This document shows positions 17,514 to 26,779 of a stretch of 64,000 bases of DNA, in pieces. The position numbers and the translations under genes were made by a program. Positions within the stretch are counted from its first letter, which is position 1, and each line of letters begins with the position of its first letter. The notes below the pieces were generated by a model. That model was not told where the DNA came from and searched no databases. It worked only from the letters and a program-made list of their open reading frames with translations. Location of the stretch: assembly GCF_000241955.1 (NCBI RefSeq), contig NC_016818.1, forward strand, positions 186,001 to 250,000. Reading direction: 5' to 3'. The stretch comes from Rahnella aquatilis CIP 78.65 = ATCC 33071. Lineage in GTDB: Bacteria; Pseudomonadota; Gammaproteobacteria; Enterobacterales; Enterobacteriaceae.

Positions 17514-18356
17514 TTACTCAGGCACAACCCAGTTAACCGTGGTGTGGCCGGTACCGGAAGGCACCAGTACTTTCAGCAGCCACGGCAGCACGTTGTTCAT
17601 CTGCTGTTCGAGTTTCCACGGCGGGTTAATCACAATCATGCCGGAAGCGGTCATGCCTCGCTGATCGCTGTCCGGGCGTACACCCAGTTCGATTTGCAGA
17701 ATACGGCGGATGCCGGTGGCTTCGAGATCACGCAGCATTTTTTTGATTTGCTGGCGCATCACCACCGGATACCACAACGCGTAAGTGCCGGTAGCAAAAC
17801 GTTTGTAGCCTTCCTGAATGCCTTTGACCACGTCCTGATAATCGGTTTTCATTTCATACGGCGGGTCCATCAGGATCAGCCCGCGGCGTGAAGGCGGTGG
17901 CAACTGGGCTTTCAACTGCTGATAACCGTCAGCGCGGGCCACGCGGGTGCGGTCATCTTTCTGGAATTCACTGCGCAACAGCGGAAAATCGCTCGGGTGC
18001 AGTTCGGTCAGATGCAGTTTGTCGTCTTCGCGCAGCAACTGCCGGGCAATCAGCGGCGAACCCGGGTAATAACGCAGGTTCTCATTGCGGTTGAAGTGAT
18101 TGACGACAGACATGTAGGCCGCCAGTTCTTCAGGAATATCATCACGCTGCCAGATGCGCGCGATGCCTTCCAGATATTCGCCGGTGCGTTCGGCGTGTTC
18201 GCCGCTCAGCTGATAGCGCCCGGCACCCGCGTGGGTGTCGAGATAAAGGAAGGGTTTTTCTTTTTCTTTCAGAGATTCAATGATCAGGCTCTGAACGGTG
18301 TGTTTCAGTACGTCGGCATGGTTGCCGGCGTGAAAACTGTGGCGGTAACTCAACAT
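17514..18356 (-). CDS. rlmJ: 23S rRNA (adenine2030-N6)-methyltransferase RlmJ
   Basis: A 280-residue SAM-dependent enzyme that methylates A2030 of 23S rRNA. It is nearly colinear with E. coli RlmJ: MLSYRHSFHAGNHADVLKH at the N-terminus, DTHAGAGRYQL as the SAM motif, and the catalytic DPPYEM motif near residue 164. An upstream in-frame extension to 18392 is unsupported; homologues begin at MLSYRH (18356). It is divergent from prlC. Confidence 0.96.
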   Translation of the reverse strand: MLSYRHSFHAGNHADVLKHTVQSLIIESLKEKEKPFLYLDTHAGAGRYQLSGEHAERTGEYLEGIARIWQRDDIPEELAAYMSVVNHFNRNENLRYYPGSPLIARQLLREDDKLHLTELHPSDFPLLRSEFQKDDRTRVARADGYQQLKAQLPPPSRRGLILMDPPYEMKTDYQDVVKGIQEGYKRFATGTYALWYPVVMRQQIKKMLRDLEATGIRRILQIELGVRPDSDQRGMTASGMIVINPPWKLEQQMNNVLPWLLKVLVPSGTGHTTVNWVVPE

Positions 18357-18426
18357 GTGCGGCTTCTCCTGCGGCTTCGCGGCATTATCCATTAAAGACT
18401 ATCCCGCCGCCAGCCATTGATTTCAC

Positions 18427-18461
18427 CGTAACTTGACCGCATGTTAGAAGTTACGTCATCT
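18427..18461 (+). promoter_or_regulatory. Possible sigma-32-like promoter of prlC with overlapping inverted repeat
   Basis: CTTGACC (18432-18438) and GTCATCT (18455-18461) are spaced 16 bases apart and weakly resemble heat-shock boxes. E. coli prlC is heat-shock controlled. An 8-bp inverted repeat, CGTAACTT and AAGTTACG, overlaps. The match is imperfect. Confidence 0.3.
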
Positions 18462-18537
18462 TTAAGACGACCCGAATTCACGGCGTGGTGCGCCACAGGC
18501 GCATCAGCCCCAAACGCTATTACGAAGGACTGGCCCT

Positions 18538-20598
18538 ATGACTGAACAGCAAAACGCGTCGAATCCGCTCTTAACACCGTTCTCCCTGCCACCTTTCTCT
18601 GCGATCAAGCCTGAACATATTGTCCCTGCGATGAAATCCGCCATTGAAGAAAGTCGTCAGACGATTGAACGTGTTGTCGCACAGGGCGCGCCTTATACCT
18701 GGGAAAATCTGTGTCAGCCGCTGGCCGAAAGCGACGATCGCCTGAGCCGCATCTGGTCGCCGGTCGGGCATCTCAATGCCGTAAAAAACAGCCCGGAATT
18801 GCGTGAAGCTTACGAGCAGTGTCTGCCTATTCTGTCTGAATTCAGCACCTGGACCGGTCAGCACGCCGGTTTGTATCAGGCGTACCGCGATTTAAAAGAC
18901 AGCGAACATTTCAGCACGCTGTCCGTGGCACAGAAAAAAGCCATTGATAACGCGCTGCGTGATTTCGAACTGTCCGGCATTGGTTTGCCGATGGAAAAAC
19001 AAAAGCGTTATGGCGAAATCTCTGCACGCCTGTCCGAACTGGGCTCGACCTACAGCAACAACGTGCTCGATGCCACCATGGGCTGGAGCAAATTAATCAC
19101 TGACGTGAATGACCTGAAAGGTCTGCCGGAAAGCGCACTGGCCGCCGCGAAAGCGCTGGCAGAATCGAAAGAGCAGGAAGGCTGGCTGTTAACGCTGGAT
19201 ATCCCGAGCTATCTGCCGGTGATCACCTACGGCGAAAACCGTGAACTGCGCGAAGAAATGTACCGCGCATTTGCCACCCGTGCCTCCGATCAGGGGCCGA
19301 ATGCCGGTAAGTGGGACAACAGTGAGGTCATGGCCGAAGAACTGGCGCTGCGTCACGAACTGGCTCAGCTGTTAGGTTTTGATTCGTTTGCCGATATGTC
19401 TCTCGCCACCAAAATGGCCGAAAGCCCGAAACAGGTGATCGATTTCCTGAGCGGTCTGGCAACGCGAGCGCGTCCGCAGGGCGAGCAGGAACTGGCGCAA
19501 CTGCGTGCTTTTGCCAAAGAACATTTCGGCGTGGACGAAATGGAAGCCTGGGATTTACCGTTCTACGGTGAAAAACAGAAACAGCATCTGTTCTCCATTA
19601 ATGACGAACAGTTACGCCCTTATTTCCCTGAGCAGCGCGCGCTGGAAGGGTTATTCGAAGTGGTGAAACGCATCTACGGCATCACTGCTAAAGAACGCAA
19701 AGATGTGGAAACCTGGCACAAAGACGTGCGTTTCTTCGATCTGTTCGATGAAACCGGCGATCTGCGCGGCAGCTTCTATCTTGACCTGTATGCCCGCGAA
19801 AATAAACGCGGTGGCGCATGGATGAACGACTGCGTCGGCAGCATGCGTAAAGCCGACGGCGAACTGCAAAAACCGGTCGCGTATCTGACCTGTAACTTTA
19901 ACGGTCCGGTGGGCAACAAACCGGCGCTGTTTACACACAACGAAGTCACGACGCTGTTCCATGAATTCGGTCACGGGCTGCATCATATGCTGACCCGTAT
20001 CGACACGCCGGGCGTTGCCGGGATTGCCGGTGTGCCGTGGGATGCCGTCGAACTGCCAAGCCAGTTTATGGAAAACTGGTGCTGGGAGCCGGACGCACTG
20101 GCGTTTATCTCCGGTCATTTTGAAACCGGCGAGCCGTTGCCGAAAGAAATGCTGGATAAAATGCTGGCGGCAAAAAACTATCAGGCGGCGCTGTTTATCC
20201 TGCGCCAGCTGGAGTTCGGTCTGTTCGATTTCCGTATGCATGCGGAGTACGACCCGGCAAAAGGCGCGCAAATCCTGCAAACGCTGGCTGAAATCAAGAA
20301 ACAGGTTGCCGTCGTGCCGTCACCTTCATGGGGACGTTTCCCGCATGCCTTCAGTCATATCTTTGCGGGCGGTTATGCGGCGGGTTACTACAGCTATCTG
20401 TGGGCGGAAGTGTTGTCTGCCGACGCCTATTCGCGCTTCGAAGAGGAAGGGATTTTCAACCGCGAAACCGGTCAGTCGTTCCTGGATAACATTCTGTCGC
20501 GTGGCGGTTCCGAAGAGCCGATGGAGCTGTTTAAACGCTTCCGCGGGCGTGAGCCGCAGCTGGATGCTATGCTGCGCCACTACGGAATCAAAGGATAA
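18538..20598 (+). CDS. prlC: Oligopeptidase A
   Basis: A 686-residue M3-family zinc metallopeptidase that degrades small peptides, including cleaved signal peptides, in the cytoplasm. The zinc site HEFGHGLHH starts at His475, and the third ligand region AVELPSQFMENW follows about 25 residues on. No leader is present. It is divergent from rlmJ and 9 bases upstream of rsmJ, forming the prlC-rsmJ pair known in enterobacteria. It is the opdA gene of E. coli. Confidence 0.96.
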   Translation: MTEQQNASNPLLTPFSLPPFSAIKPEHIVPAMKSAIEESRQTIERVVAQGAPYTWENLCQPLAESDDRLSRIWSPVGHLNAVKNSPELREAYEQCLPILSEFSTWTGQHAGLYQAYRDLKDSEHFSTLSVAQKKAIDNALRDFELSGIGLPMEKQKRYGEISARLSELGSTYSNNVLDATMGWSKLITDVNDLKGLPESALAAAKALAESKEQEGWLLTLDIPSYLPVITYGENRELREEMYRAFATRASDQGPNAGKWDNSEVMAEELALRHELAQLLGFDSFADMSLATKMAESPKQVIDFLSGLATRARPQGEQELAQLRAFAKEHFGVDEMEAWDLPFYGEKQKQHLFSINDEQLRPYFPEQRALEGLFEVVKRIYGITAKERKDVETWHKDVRFFDLFDETGDLRGSFYLDLYARENKRGGAWMNDCVGSMRKADGELQKPVAYLTCNFNGPVGNKPALFTHNEVTTLFHEFGHGLHHMLTRIDTPGVAGIAGVPWDAVELPSQFMENWCWEPDALAFISGHFETGEPLPKEMLDKMLAAKNYQAALFILRQLEFGLFDFRMHAEYDPAKGAQILQTLAEIKKQVAVVPSPSWGRFPHAFSHIFAGGYAAGYYSYLWAEVLSADAYSRFEEEGIFNRETGQSFLDNILSRGGSEEPMELFKRFRGREPQLDAMLRHYGIKG

Positions 20599-20607
20599 CC
20601 TCTGCCT

Positions 20608-21354
20608 GTGAGTGTGTGTTTACTGTGTGAAGAAGGCGCCGATGAAGGCGCCTTATCTGTTCTGGCGCAGCGCTGGAATCTGACGTCTGACCCGGATGCC
20701 GTCATGGCGCTGGTGCTGACGCCTGAACGTCTGGAATTACGCAAACGTGACGAGCCCAAACTCGGCGCGATTTATGTCGATTTTGTGGGCGGCACGATGG
20801 CGCATCGTCGCAAATTCGGCGGCGGACGCGGTGAAGCGGTGGCCAAAGCGGTGGGTATCAAGGGCCGTTATCTGCCGGATGTTGTCGACGCCACCGCAGG
20901 ACTGGGTCGTGATGCGTTTGTGCTGGCGTCCCTGGGCTGCAAGGTGCGGATGCTGGAGCGCAATCCGGTGGTCGCGGCGCTGCTCGATGACGGGCTGGCG
21001 CGCGGTTATCGCGATGCAGAAATCGGCCCGTGGCTGCGTGAGCGAATGACGCTGCTGCACGTCTCAAGCCTGACGGCGCTGGCTGAGCTTTCGCCAAAAC
21101 CGGAAGTGGTGTATCTCGACCCGATGTATCCGCACAAACAGAAAAGTGCGCTGGTGAAGAAAGAGATGCGGGTATTTCAGGGACTGGTCGGCCCGGATGA
21201 AGATGCTGACGGTTTGCTGGAACCGGCACGCCGTTTAGCGACAAAACGTATTGTCGTGAAACGTCCGGACTACGCGCCGCCGATGGCTGATATCGCCGCC
21301 CAGGCCGCAGTGGTGACCAAGAGCCACCGGTTTGATATCTATACGCCGTTATAG
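20608..21354 (+). CDS. rsmJ: 16S rRNA (guanine1516-N2)-methyltransferase RsmJ
   Basis: A 248-residue methyltransferase that makes m2G1516 in 16S rRNA. It contains the SAM motif [15 protein letters not shown] (about residues 94-108) and the catalytic [10 protein letters not shown] block, and its length matches E. coli RsmJ. The start is GTG 20608, nine bases after the prlC stop, so it is probably co-transcribed with prlC. Confidence 0.95.
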   Translation: MSVCLLCEEGADEGALSVLAQRWNLTSDPDAVMALVLTPERLELRKRDEPKLGAIYVDFVGGTMAHRRKFGGGRGEAVAKAVGIKGRYLPDVVDATAGLGRDAFVLASLGCKVRMLERNPVVAALLDDGLARGYRDAEIGPWLRERMTLLHVSSLTALAELSPKPEVVYLDPMYPHKQKSALVKKEMRVFQGLVGPDEDADGLLEPARRLATKRIVVKRPDYAPPMADIAAQAAVVTKSHRFDIYTPL

Positions 21355-21390
21355 ACAGCCGCTGTTGTAAAAATCACAACGAGATGAAAC

Positions 21391-21427
21391 AGAAACCAGA
21401 ACGCACTGCACATACGTTCTGGTTTCT
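21391..21427. terminator. Bidirectional intrinsic terminator
   Basis: AGAAACCAGAACG and CGTTCTGGTTTCT form a 13-bp stem with an 11-base loop, between the convergent rsmJ and the small RHH-like gene. Confidence 0.75.
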
Positions 21428-21432
21428 AATTT

Positions 21433-21795
21433 TCATGCCTGATTACGCAAATCTTCAATAAACTCAGTGACTGGCACGGTTTTTTCGCGATCACGCTGTG
21501 CTTCGTCGATCTTGTTTAGCTGGTCAATCAGGATCTTTTTCATTTCCGCTTCTGCAAAACGCGTAAGCAAATCCCTGACCATTGGCTGGTAGCCAATCTG
21601 ATGATGTGCCGCGATAGTTTTCAGGTTACTGAGCAGCGATTTTTGCAGCCTGATAGAGATCGCCTGAAGTTCCATCATGTCATCGAACTCAGCCGCAAGA
21701 GAGGGGGAGATTGCCTCTGCGTGTTCTTCGGATGCACCCAGATCGCGGTTATCCCACATGTCTGCATTATCCTGAGCGTCGTGGCGGGTTGTCAT
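21433..21795 (-). CDS. Ribbon-helix-helix / BrnA- or CopG-like antitoxin-type regulator
   Basis: A 120-residue acidic protein. The segment AISIRLQKSLLSNLKTIAAHHQIGYQPMVRDLL fits the beta-alpha-alpha pattern of ribbon-helix-helix DNA-binding proteins of the BrnA/CopG antitoxin kind. ATG 21795 is chosen because AGAGGAAG precedes it at good spacing; the longer reading to 21888 lacks a ribosome site. No toxin gene is visible on either side, so it is either an orphan antitoxin or a plain regulator. An inverted repeat at 21842-21867 may be its operator. Confidence 0.7.
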   Translation of the reverse strand: MTTRHDAQDNADMWDNRDLGASEEHAEAISPSLAAEFDDMMELQAISIRLQKSLLSNLKTIAAHHQIGYQPMVRDLLTRFAEAEMKKILIDQLNKIDEAQRDREKTVPVTEFIEDLRNQA

Positions 21796-21841
21796 AATGT
21801 CTTCCTCTAAATTATGGGTGTTACTGCCGGTGAAAACTGGA

Positions 21842-21867
21842 TTTTCATAATACATCCTGTATGAAAA
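21842..21867 (-). promoter_or_regulatory. Inverted repeat upstream of the RHH-like gene, candidate operator
   Basis: TTTTCATA and TATGAAAA are exact complements 10 bases apart, located 47-72 bases before the start. Such repeats are usual autoregulatory sites for ribbon-helix-helix proteins. Confidence 0.45.
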
Positions 21868-22013
21868 GCTTCGTCCGTATATACCCATTGTTTTTATTTA
21901 TTATTCATAATAAACAAATGGATGTGAATTATATCTGAATATAAAAACATACTGTATATACAGGTTGCGCGCTTGCTCACAGATTAACCAGTTTTTTGCG
22001 GCTAAAAGACAAA

Positions 22014-22047
22014 AAAATGCCCGCCGGTTTTCACCTGCGGGCATTTT
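22014..22047 (-). terminator. Terminator of uspA
   Basis: AAAATGCCCGC and GCGGGCATTTT flank a 12-base loop, with A/T runs on both sides, just after the uspA stop on the minus strand. Confidence 0.82.
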
Positions 22048-22074
22048 ATCTCAGCGACAACGCAATAATACGTC

Positions 22075-22515
22075 TTACGCTTCTTCTTCCTCATCACGCA
22101 AAGGCACGATCAGCATGTCGATATGAACGGTGTTAATCAGCTGGCGAGCCGAGGACATCAGCTTGCTCCAGAAATCCTGATGATGGCCGCACAGCACTAA
22201 GTCCACGCCATATTTGTTGATGGCATCGACCAGCACCTGCGCCAAATCGCCGCTGCCGCTCAGGGTTTCTGAAATCGGATAGCCGGCATTTTGCGACAGT
22301 TCGTTCAACGCGTGATGTGTTTCTTCGGAAATACGTTTCTGCATGTCACCCAGATTAACGTCGATCAGGCCAGTATAGAGGTCTGAATAGTTCACATCGA
22401 CGTGGATCAGGGACACTTTGGCGTTATACGGACGCGCCATGGAAACGGCTTTCTCGACCAGAACTTTACTCTCCGGCGACAGATCCACAGCAATAAGTAT
22501 GTGTTTGTAAGCCAT
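22075..22515 (-). CDS. uspA: Universal stress protein A
   Basis: A 146-residue cytoplasmic UspA-fold protein ([23 protein letters not shown]) with the C-terminal core [22 protein letters not shown]. UspA accumulates on growth arrest and supports survival; its biochemical role remains unclear. GGAAGGAG precedes the ATG. It is divergent from uspB, the conserved enterobacterial arrangement. Confidence 0.95.
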   Translation of the reverse strand: MAYKHILIAVDLSPESKVLVEKAVSMARPYNAKVSLIHVDVNYSDLYTGLIDVNLGDMQKRISEETHHALNELSQNAGYPISETLSGSGDLAQVLVDAINKYGVDLVLCGHHQDFWSKLMSSARQLINTVHIDMLIVPLRDEEEEA

Positions 22516-22852
22516 AAGAAAACTCCTTCCATAAGTCGGTTAATAGCAATATCAGCATCATGCAAATGTCATGACTTCAGTATAGCGCCAAAAGGGTTAA
22601 ATAAATCAAGCATACAGATCCCATTTCCGTTTCCGGCTATGTATAGATATAAATAATATGAACAGTTCCGGATTCGTTTCCTACACTCAATAATGCAGGC
22701 GTCTCCTGTTTTGGCAATCTTCTGTGATATGACGAGAGGGCGGGCGAACGTAGCCCGGGGGTGTGAAATTGCGGAAAGGCAGGGCGAAACGCCGGGTGTG
22801 TGCCAGCATGACAGGCGCATTGCGCGGTGTCAGTTCGCCTTGAGGGGGAATC
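22516..22852. promoter_or_regulatory. Divergent uspA-uspB control region
   Basis: A 337-base spacer without a gene. On the minus strand a TATACT hexamer lies at 22579-22584, about 65 bases before the uspA start, with a TTGATT 19 bases further upstream. The 22600-22680 part is AT-rich. No clear sigma-S -10 could be assigned for uspB. Confidence 0.45.
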
Positions 22853-23188
22853 ATGATCAGTCCCGTTGCGCTGTTTTGGGCTTTATGTTTTGTGTGTGTC
22901 GTGAATATGCTGCGCTATTACTCTTCTTTGCGCGCATTGCTGGTGGTTCTGCGGGGGTGTGATCCGCTGCTGTATCAGTACGTCGATGGCGGAGGGTTTT
23001 TTACGTCTCACGGTCAGCCCAGCAAGCAAATAAGGTTGGTACGCTATATTTATGCTCAGCGCTACGTTGAACATCACGATCCTGAGTTTATCCGCCGTTG
23101 TGAACGGGTTCGCGGTCAGTTTATCCTGACCACAGCACTGGTCGGCTTAATATTAATCAGTATGTTAGCCATGCTTATCTGGTATTAG
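22853..23188 (+). CDS. uspB: Universal stress protein B
   Basis: A 111-residue inner-membrane protein with one helix near the N-terminus ([15 protein letters not shown]) and one at the C-terminus ([19 protein letters not shown]). The central [20 protein letters not shown] segment is nearly identical to E. coli UspB. In E. coli it is sigma-S induced and affects ethanol tolerance in stationary phase. Confidence 0.95.
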   Translation: MISPVALFWALCFVCVVNMLRYYSSLRALLVVLRGCDPLLYQYVDGGGFFTSHGQPSKQIRLVRYIYAQRYVEHHDPEFIRRCERVRGQFILTTALVGLILISMLAMLIWY

Positions 23189-23315
23189 CATACCCTTCGT
23201 ACTTGAAGCTGCAGCGGCGTTAGCGGCTCTCGTTCACCCGAATCACTGACCTGTGTCAGCTCATCGGGATTCTCTCGCTTGCTGCCTTGCTGCAACTCCA
23301 GTTACTTTGGTTATG
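23189..23315. repeat. MITE-like intergenic palindromic element (~127 bp)
   Basis: The ends form a long imperfect inverted repeat: CATA...GTACTTGAAGCTGCAGC on the left mirrors GCTGCAACTCCAGTTAC...TATG on the right. The element begins one base after the uspB stop codon. Similar palindromic elements are common between genes in Serratia and Yersinia. I recall the style but cannot name the family. It can fold in RNA between uspB and the pitA terminator. Confidence 0.55.
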
Positions 23316-23345
23316 AATTAGGGAGGATGTGTGAAAAAGGAAACA

Positions 23346-23379
23346 AAAAAGGCGACCTGCTGAGCAAGGTCGCCTTTTT
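23346..23379 (-). terminator. Terminator of pitA
   Basis: AAAAAGGCGACCT and AGGTCGCCTTTTT flank an 8-base loop. It lies after the pitA stop on the minus strand and could also end uspB transcripts. Confidence 0.88.
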
Positions 23380-23402
23380 ATTGCATGCCGGTCAGACAAT
23401 CA

Positions 23403-24908
23403 TCAGATAAGCTTCAGTGCAATCCAGTACAGGACACCGGAAAGCACAATCGACACAGGCAGGGTTAAGATCCATGCCATGGCGATGTTTTTCACGGTTT
23501 TCGACTGCACACCGCCGCCATCCACAATCATGGTACCTGCCACCGCAGAAGACAGTACGTGCGTGGTGGAAACCGGCATGCCGGTGTAACTGGCCACGCC
23601 GATGGACACCGCCGCCGTGAGCTGTGCGGACAGACCCTGTGCGTAGGTCATGCCTTTCTTACCAATCTTCTCACCGATGGTGGTCGCAACACGTTTCCAG
23701 CCAATCATGGTCCCCAGTGCCAGAGCCAGTGCCACCGCGATAATGATCCAGATTGGCGCATATTCGACGGTTTGCAGAATGTCTGTTTTCAGTTTGCCGA
23801 GGAAGCGTTTGTCTGCGGCGGAGGTTTCCGGCAGTTTCGCCACTTTATCCGCAGTATCAGAAACACACATCAGCAGGCGGCGCATATGGCTGCGTTCATC
23901 CGGTGCCAGATCGTTATACGATTGCAGATTGGTCAGCAGGGTTTGCGCACGGCCAATAGCGTCAAGTGCGTGGCTGCTGTCGCAGTGGAACACTTTTGGC
24001 TCGTCGGTTGGCGCGATATTGACATCCGGCGCAGGCACCAGAGGGGTCAGCGCAACGACATGCGGTACGGCATCAGCATGTTGCTGATAATACTGTCCGA
24101 GGTGGGTCACGGCGTCGCGGGTCCGGGTAATGTCGTAACCGGTCGCGCTCATGTTCAGCACGAAACCCGCCGGAGCCACACCAATCAGAACCAGCATGAT
24201 CAGGCCAATGCCTTTCTGACCATCGTTAGCGCCGTGAGAGAAACTCACACCGATAGCCGACAGGATCAGGCCGATACGTGTCCAGAATGGCGGCTTTTTC
24301 TTACCGTCTTTCTTCTCACGTTCAGCAGGGGTCAGGTGGATACGCGCATGTTTCTTGTTGCCACTCCAGTAACGACGCAGCAGGAAAATCATGGTGCCTG
24401 CCATCATCATCCCGACCAGCGGGGAGACGATCAGTGAGGCAAAAATACCGATCATTTTAGGGATGTTTAACGCTTCGACCACCGAGGTGTGAGTCATTAA
24501 TGCGTTGGTCAGCCCTACGCCAATGATGGCGCCGATCAATGTATGAGAACTGGACGCCGGCAGGCCGAAATACCAGGTACCGAGGTTCCAGATGATCGCC
24601 GCCAGTAACATAGAGAACACCATGGCAAGACCATGAGCAGACCCTACGTTGAGCAGCAAATCGGTTGGCAGTAAATGGACGATGGCATAAGCCACACTCA
24701 AACCACCGAGCAGGACACCCAGGAAGTTAAATACTCCAGCCATCACGACCGCTAATTGCGAACGCATTGCCCGGGTATAGATGACGGTTGCCACTGCGTT
24801 GGCCGTATCATGGAAGCCGTTAATGGCTTCATAGAACAGAACAAACAGTAACGCGAGAATCAATAACGAACCGGTATGAATATCCAATCCGGCAAATAGA
24901 TGCAGCAT
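23403..24908 (-). CDS. pitA: Low-affinity inorganic phosphate transporter PitA
   Basis: A 501-residue inner-membrane carrier of metal-phosphate driven by the proton gradient. The two PHO-4 signature blocks are seen: [16 protein letters not shown] near residue 30 and [21 protein letters not shown] near the C-terminus, separated by a long hydrophilic loop rich in Asp and His. The ATG at 24908 has a weak ribosome site. It lies between uspB and yhiN, as in E. coli. Confidence 0.94.
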   Translation of the reverse strand: MLHLFAGLDIHTGSLLILALLFVLFYEAINGFHDTANAVATVIYTRAMRSQLAVVMAGVFNFLGVLLGGLSVAYAIVHLLPTDLLLNVGSAHGLAMVFSMLLAAIIWNLGTWYFGLPASSSHTLIGAIIGVGLTNALMTHTSVVEALNIPKMIGIFASLIVSPLVGMMMAGTMIFLLRRYWSGNKKHARIHLTPAEREKKDGKKKPPFWTRIGLILSAIGVSFSHGANDGQKGIGLIMLVLIGVAPAGFVLNMSATGYDITRTRDAVTHLGQYYQQHADAVPHVVALTPLVPAPDVNIAPTDEPKVFHCDSSHALDAIGRAQTLLTNLQSYNDLAPDERSHMRRLLMCVSDTADKVAKLPETSAADKRFLGKLKTDILQTVEYAPIWIIIAVALALALGTMIGWKRVATTIGEKIGKKGMTYAQGLSAQLTAAVSIGVASYTGMPVSTTHVLSSAVAGTMIVDGGGVQSKTVKNIAMAWILTLPVSIVLSGVLYWIALKLI

Positions 24909-25219
24909 AATTGTTACGCCAGTTAGTGGTCATGAACGCCGCGCATTATCTGCGAGAACAGGGGGAGGGGAAAAGGAAAATATGACATTTTTTTGACTAA
25001 AAACAGTTCAATATTCGCTCTGGATTTAATTAAGTTTTTATTTATCAAAAGGTTATCCCTCCTTTGATGATTGAAACATTTACTTACGACGTTCAGGAAA
25101 CAATCTGTCTGGCTGGTTTAACAGGCCTCAGTCCCTTACAATCCGCGGCTCAAAGCCCCGGTAAGCAGGGCAAACCTTATCTAAAACGTAGTTGAATTTC
25201 CGCAAAAGAGAGGCCAAAA
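24909..25219. other. Divergent pitA-yhiN spacer
   Basis: A 311-base region without a supported gene. It is AT-rich near pitA, where the pitA promoter must lie. I see no convincing Pho box, CRP site or stem-loop. Confidence 0.4.
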
Positions 25220-26443
25220 GTGGAACAGGTTGATGTGGTGGTCATTGGTGCAGGTGCGGCAGGCATGTTCTGCGCGGCGCAGGCCGGACAAGGTGGCTGC
25301 CGGGTTCTGCTGCTGGATAACGGCAAAAAAACCGGACGCAAAATTTTGATGTCAGGCGGCGGACGCTGCAATTTCACCAACCTTTATGCTGAACCCGCTG
25401 CCTATCTTTCCGAAAACCCGCATTTTTGTAAATCCGCGCTGGCGCGTTACACCCAGTGGGATTTCATCGATATGGTCAACCGTTACGGCATCGCCTGGCA
25501 CGAGAAAACCCTCGGGCAGTTGTTCTGCGACGACTCGGCACAGCAAATCGTCAGCATGCTCGATAAAGAATGCGAGCAGGGCAATGTCGATGTACGCCTG
25601 CGCAGCGAGATTTCCGACGTGCAGAAAACCGAAAATGGCTTTGTCATCCAGGTGAATGGCTCAACTGTAAGCACTCACTCACTTGTTATTGCCAGCGGCG
25701 GGCTTTCCATGCCGGGGCTGGGCGCGACACCCTTCGGTTACCGTCTGGCGGAGCAGTTTGGCCTGAAAGTGCTGCCGACCCGCGCCGGTCTGGTGCCATT
25801 TACCCTGCACAAACCGCTGCTCGATCATTTGCAGACGCTTTCCGGCGTGTCAGTGCCTGCGGTTCTGACTGCGCAAGACGGCACTGTTTTCCGTGAAAGC
25901 ATTCTTTTTACCCATCGCGGCCTGTCCGGCCCGGCCGTTTTACAGCTTTCCAGTTACTGGCAACCTGGTGAGTTTGTGAGCGTTAACTTACTTCCTGATG
26001 TGGATCTGGCGGCGTTTCTGAATACGCAGCGTCAGGAACACCCGAACCAGAGCCTGAAAAATACACTGGCGATGCAACTGCCGAAACGTCTGGTGGAGTG
26101 CCTGCAAACGCTGGGTCAGTTGCCGGACGTCACGCTGAAACAGCTGAATGTGCCGCAGCAGGCGGAACTGGTTGAGCAACTGCAAAACTGGCAGGTTCAG
26201 CCCAACGGCACCGAAGGTTACCGCACGGCAGAAGTGACGCTTGGCGGCGTCGATACCAAAGCGTTGTCGTCCAAAACCATGGCTGCCGCCAAAGTGCCGG
26301 GCTTGTATTTTATCGGTGAAGTGGTGGATGTCACCGGCTGGCTGGGCGGATACAATTTCCAGTGGGCGTGGAGTTCGGCGTGGGCCTGTGCGCAGGATCT
26401 GGTGATGTTTTGGAATAATAAAAATGGTGATCTGAATAAATAG
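25220..26443 (+). CDS. yhiN: HI0933-family flavoprotein YhiN
   Basis: A 407-residue NAD(P)/FAD-dependent oxidoreductase. The Rossmann motif VVVIGAGAAGMFCA starts at residue 5, and GRKILMSGGGRCNFTN (about 38-53) and the C-terminal GEVVDVTGWLGGYNFQWAWSSAWACA are signatures of the HI0933/YhiN family. The reaction is not established. The start is GTG 25220 with AGAGAGG upstream. It is divergent from pitA. Confidence 0.92.
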   Translation: MEQVDVVVIGAGAAGMFCAAQAGQGGCRVLLLDNGKKTGRKILMSGGGRCNFTNLYAEPAAYLSENPHFCKSALARYTQWDFIDMVNRYGIAWHEKTLGQLFCDDSAQQIVSMLDKECEQGNVDVRLRSEISDVQKTENGFVIQVNGSTVSTHSLVIASGGLSMPGLGATPFGYRLAEQFGLKVLPTRAGLVPFTLHKPLLDHLQTLSGVSVPAVLTAQDGTVFRESILFTHRGLSGPAVLQLSSYWQPGEFVSVNLLPDVDLAAFLNTQRQEHPNQSLKNTLAMQLPKRLVECLQTLGQLPDVTLKQLNVPQQAELVEQLQNWQVQPNGTEGYRTAEVTLGGVDTKALSSKTMAAAKVPGLYFIGEVVDVTGWLGGYNFQWAWSSAWACAQDLVMFWNNKNGDLNK

Positions 26444-26458
26444 TTGGTGATCTAACTT

Positions 26459-26587
26459 ATGTTTGAACCGGCACTCAAGCCCTTTGTGGATGCTCTGATC
26501 GTAAGACGACAACCGGGAATGCCAGCATTTGATAACATACTGGAACGTGTTGAATCAAAATTGAGTGGATCTCATGGGGTTCATTAA
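26459..26587 (+). CDS. Small ORF of 42 codons, uncertain
   Basis: An ATG-started frame 15 bases after yhiN encodes 42 residues (MFEPALKPFVDALIVRRQP...). It has no clear ribosome site and overlaps the next small gene. I do not recognise it. It may be a gene remnant, given the broken hcp that follows. Confidence 0.25.
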   Translation: MFEPALKPFVDALIVRRQPGMPAFDNILERVESKLSGSHGVH

Positions 26588-26750
26588 AGGCTCACTAGGC
26601 GCGTTTGCCGGTTCGATGGCTGTGTGGCTGTCTTTCTATTTCATTTTCCATTTTGAGACATGGACAATGAGGTTAATTTCTATTTTTACTCTCAACGCTT
26701 TTGTTTATCTTGTGGCAAAATTTTTAGACAAAAAATTTCCATGTGATTAA
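26574..26750 (+). CDS. Small membrane protein of unknown function
   Basis: A 58-residue protein (from ATG 26574; GTG 26565 is an alternative) with two hydrophobic helices, LGAFAGSMAVWLSFYFIF and LISIFTLNAFVYLVAKF, and a lysine-rich tail. AT-rich compared with its neighbours. It lies directly upstream of an hcp remnant, so it could be a leftover of a type VI-associated cassette such as an immunity gene. That is inference. Confidence 0.45.
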   Translation: MGFIKGSLGAFAGSMAVWLSFYFIFHFETWTMRLISIFTLNAFVYLVAKFLDKKFPCD

Positions 26751-26779
26751 TACAGTCGCTTAAATTATAAGGATGTAAA

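Noticed and set aside
21952..21963. CTGTATATACAG palindrome, LexA-like
   Set aside because: The spacing is CTGT-N4-ACAG, whereas LexA needs CTGT-N8-ACAG. It is only a short AT palindrome.
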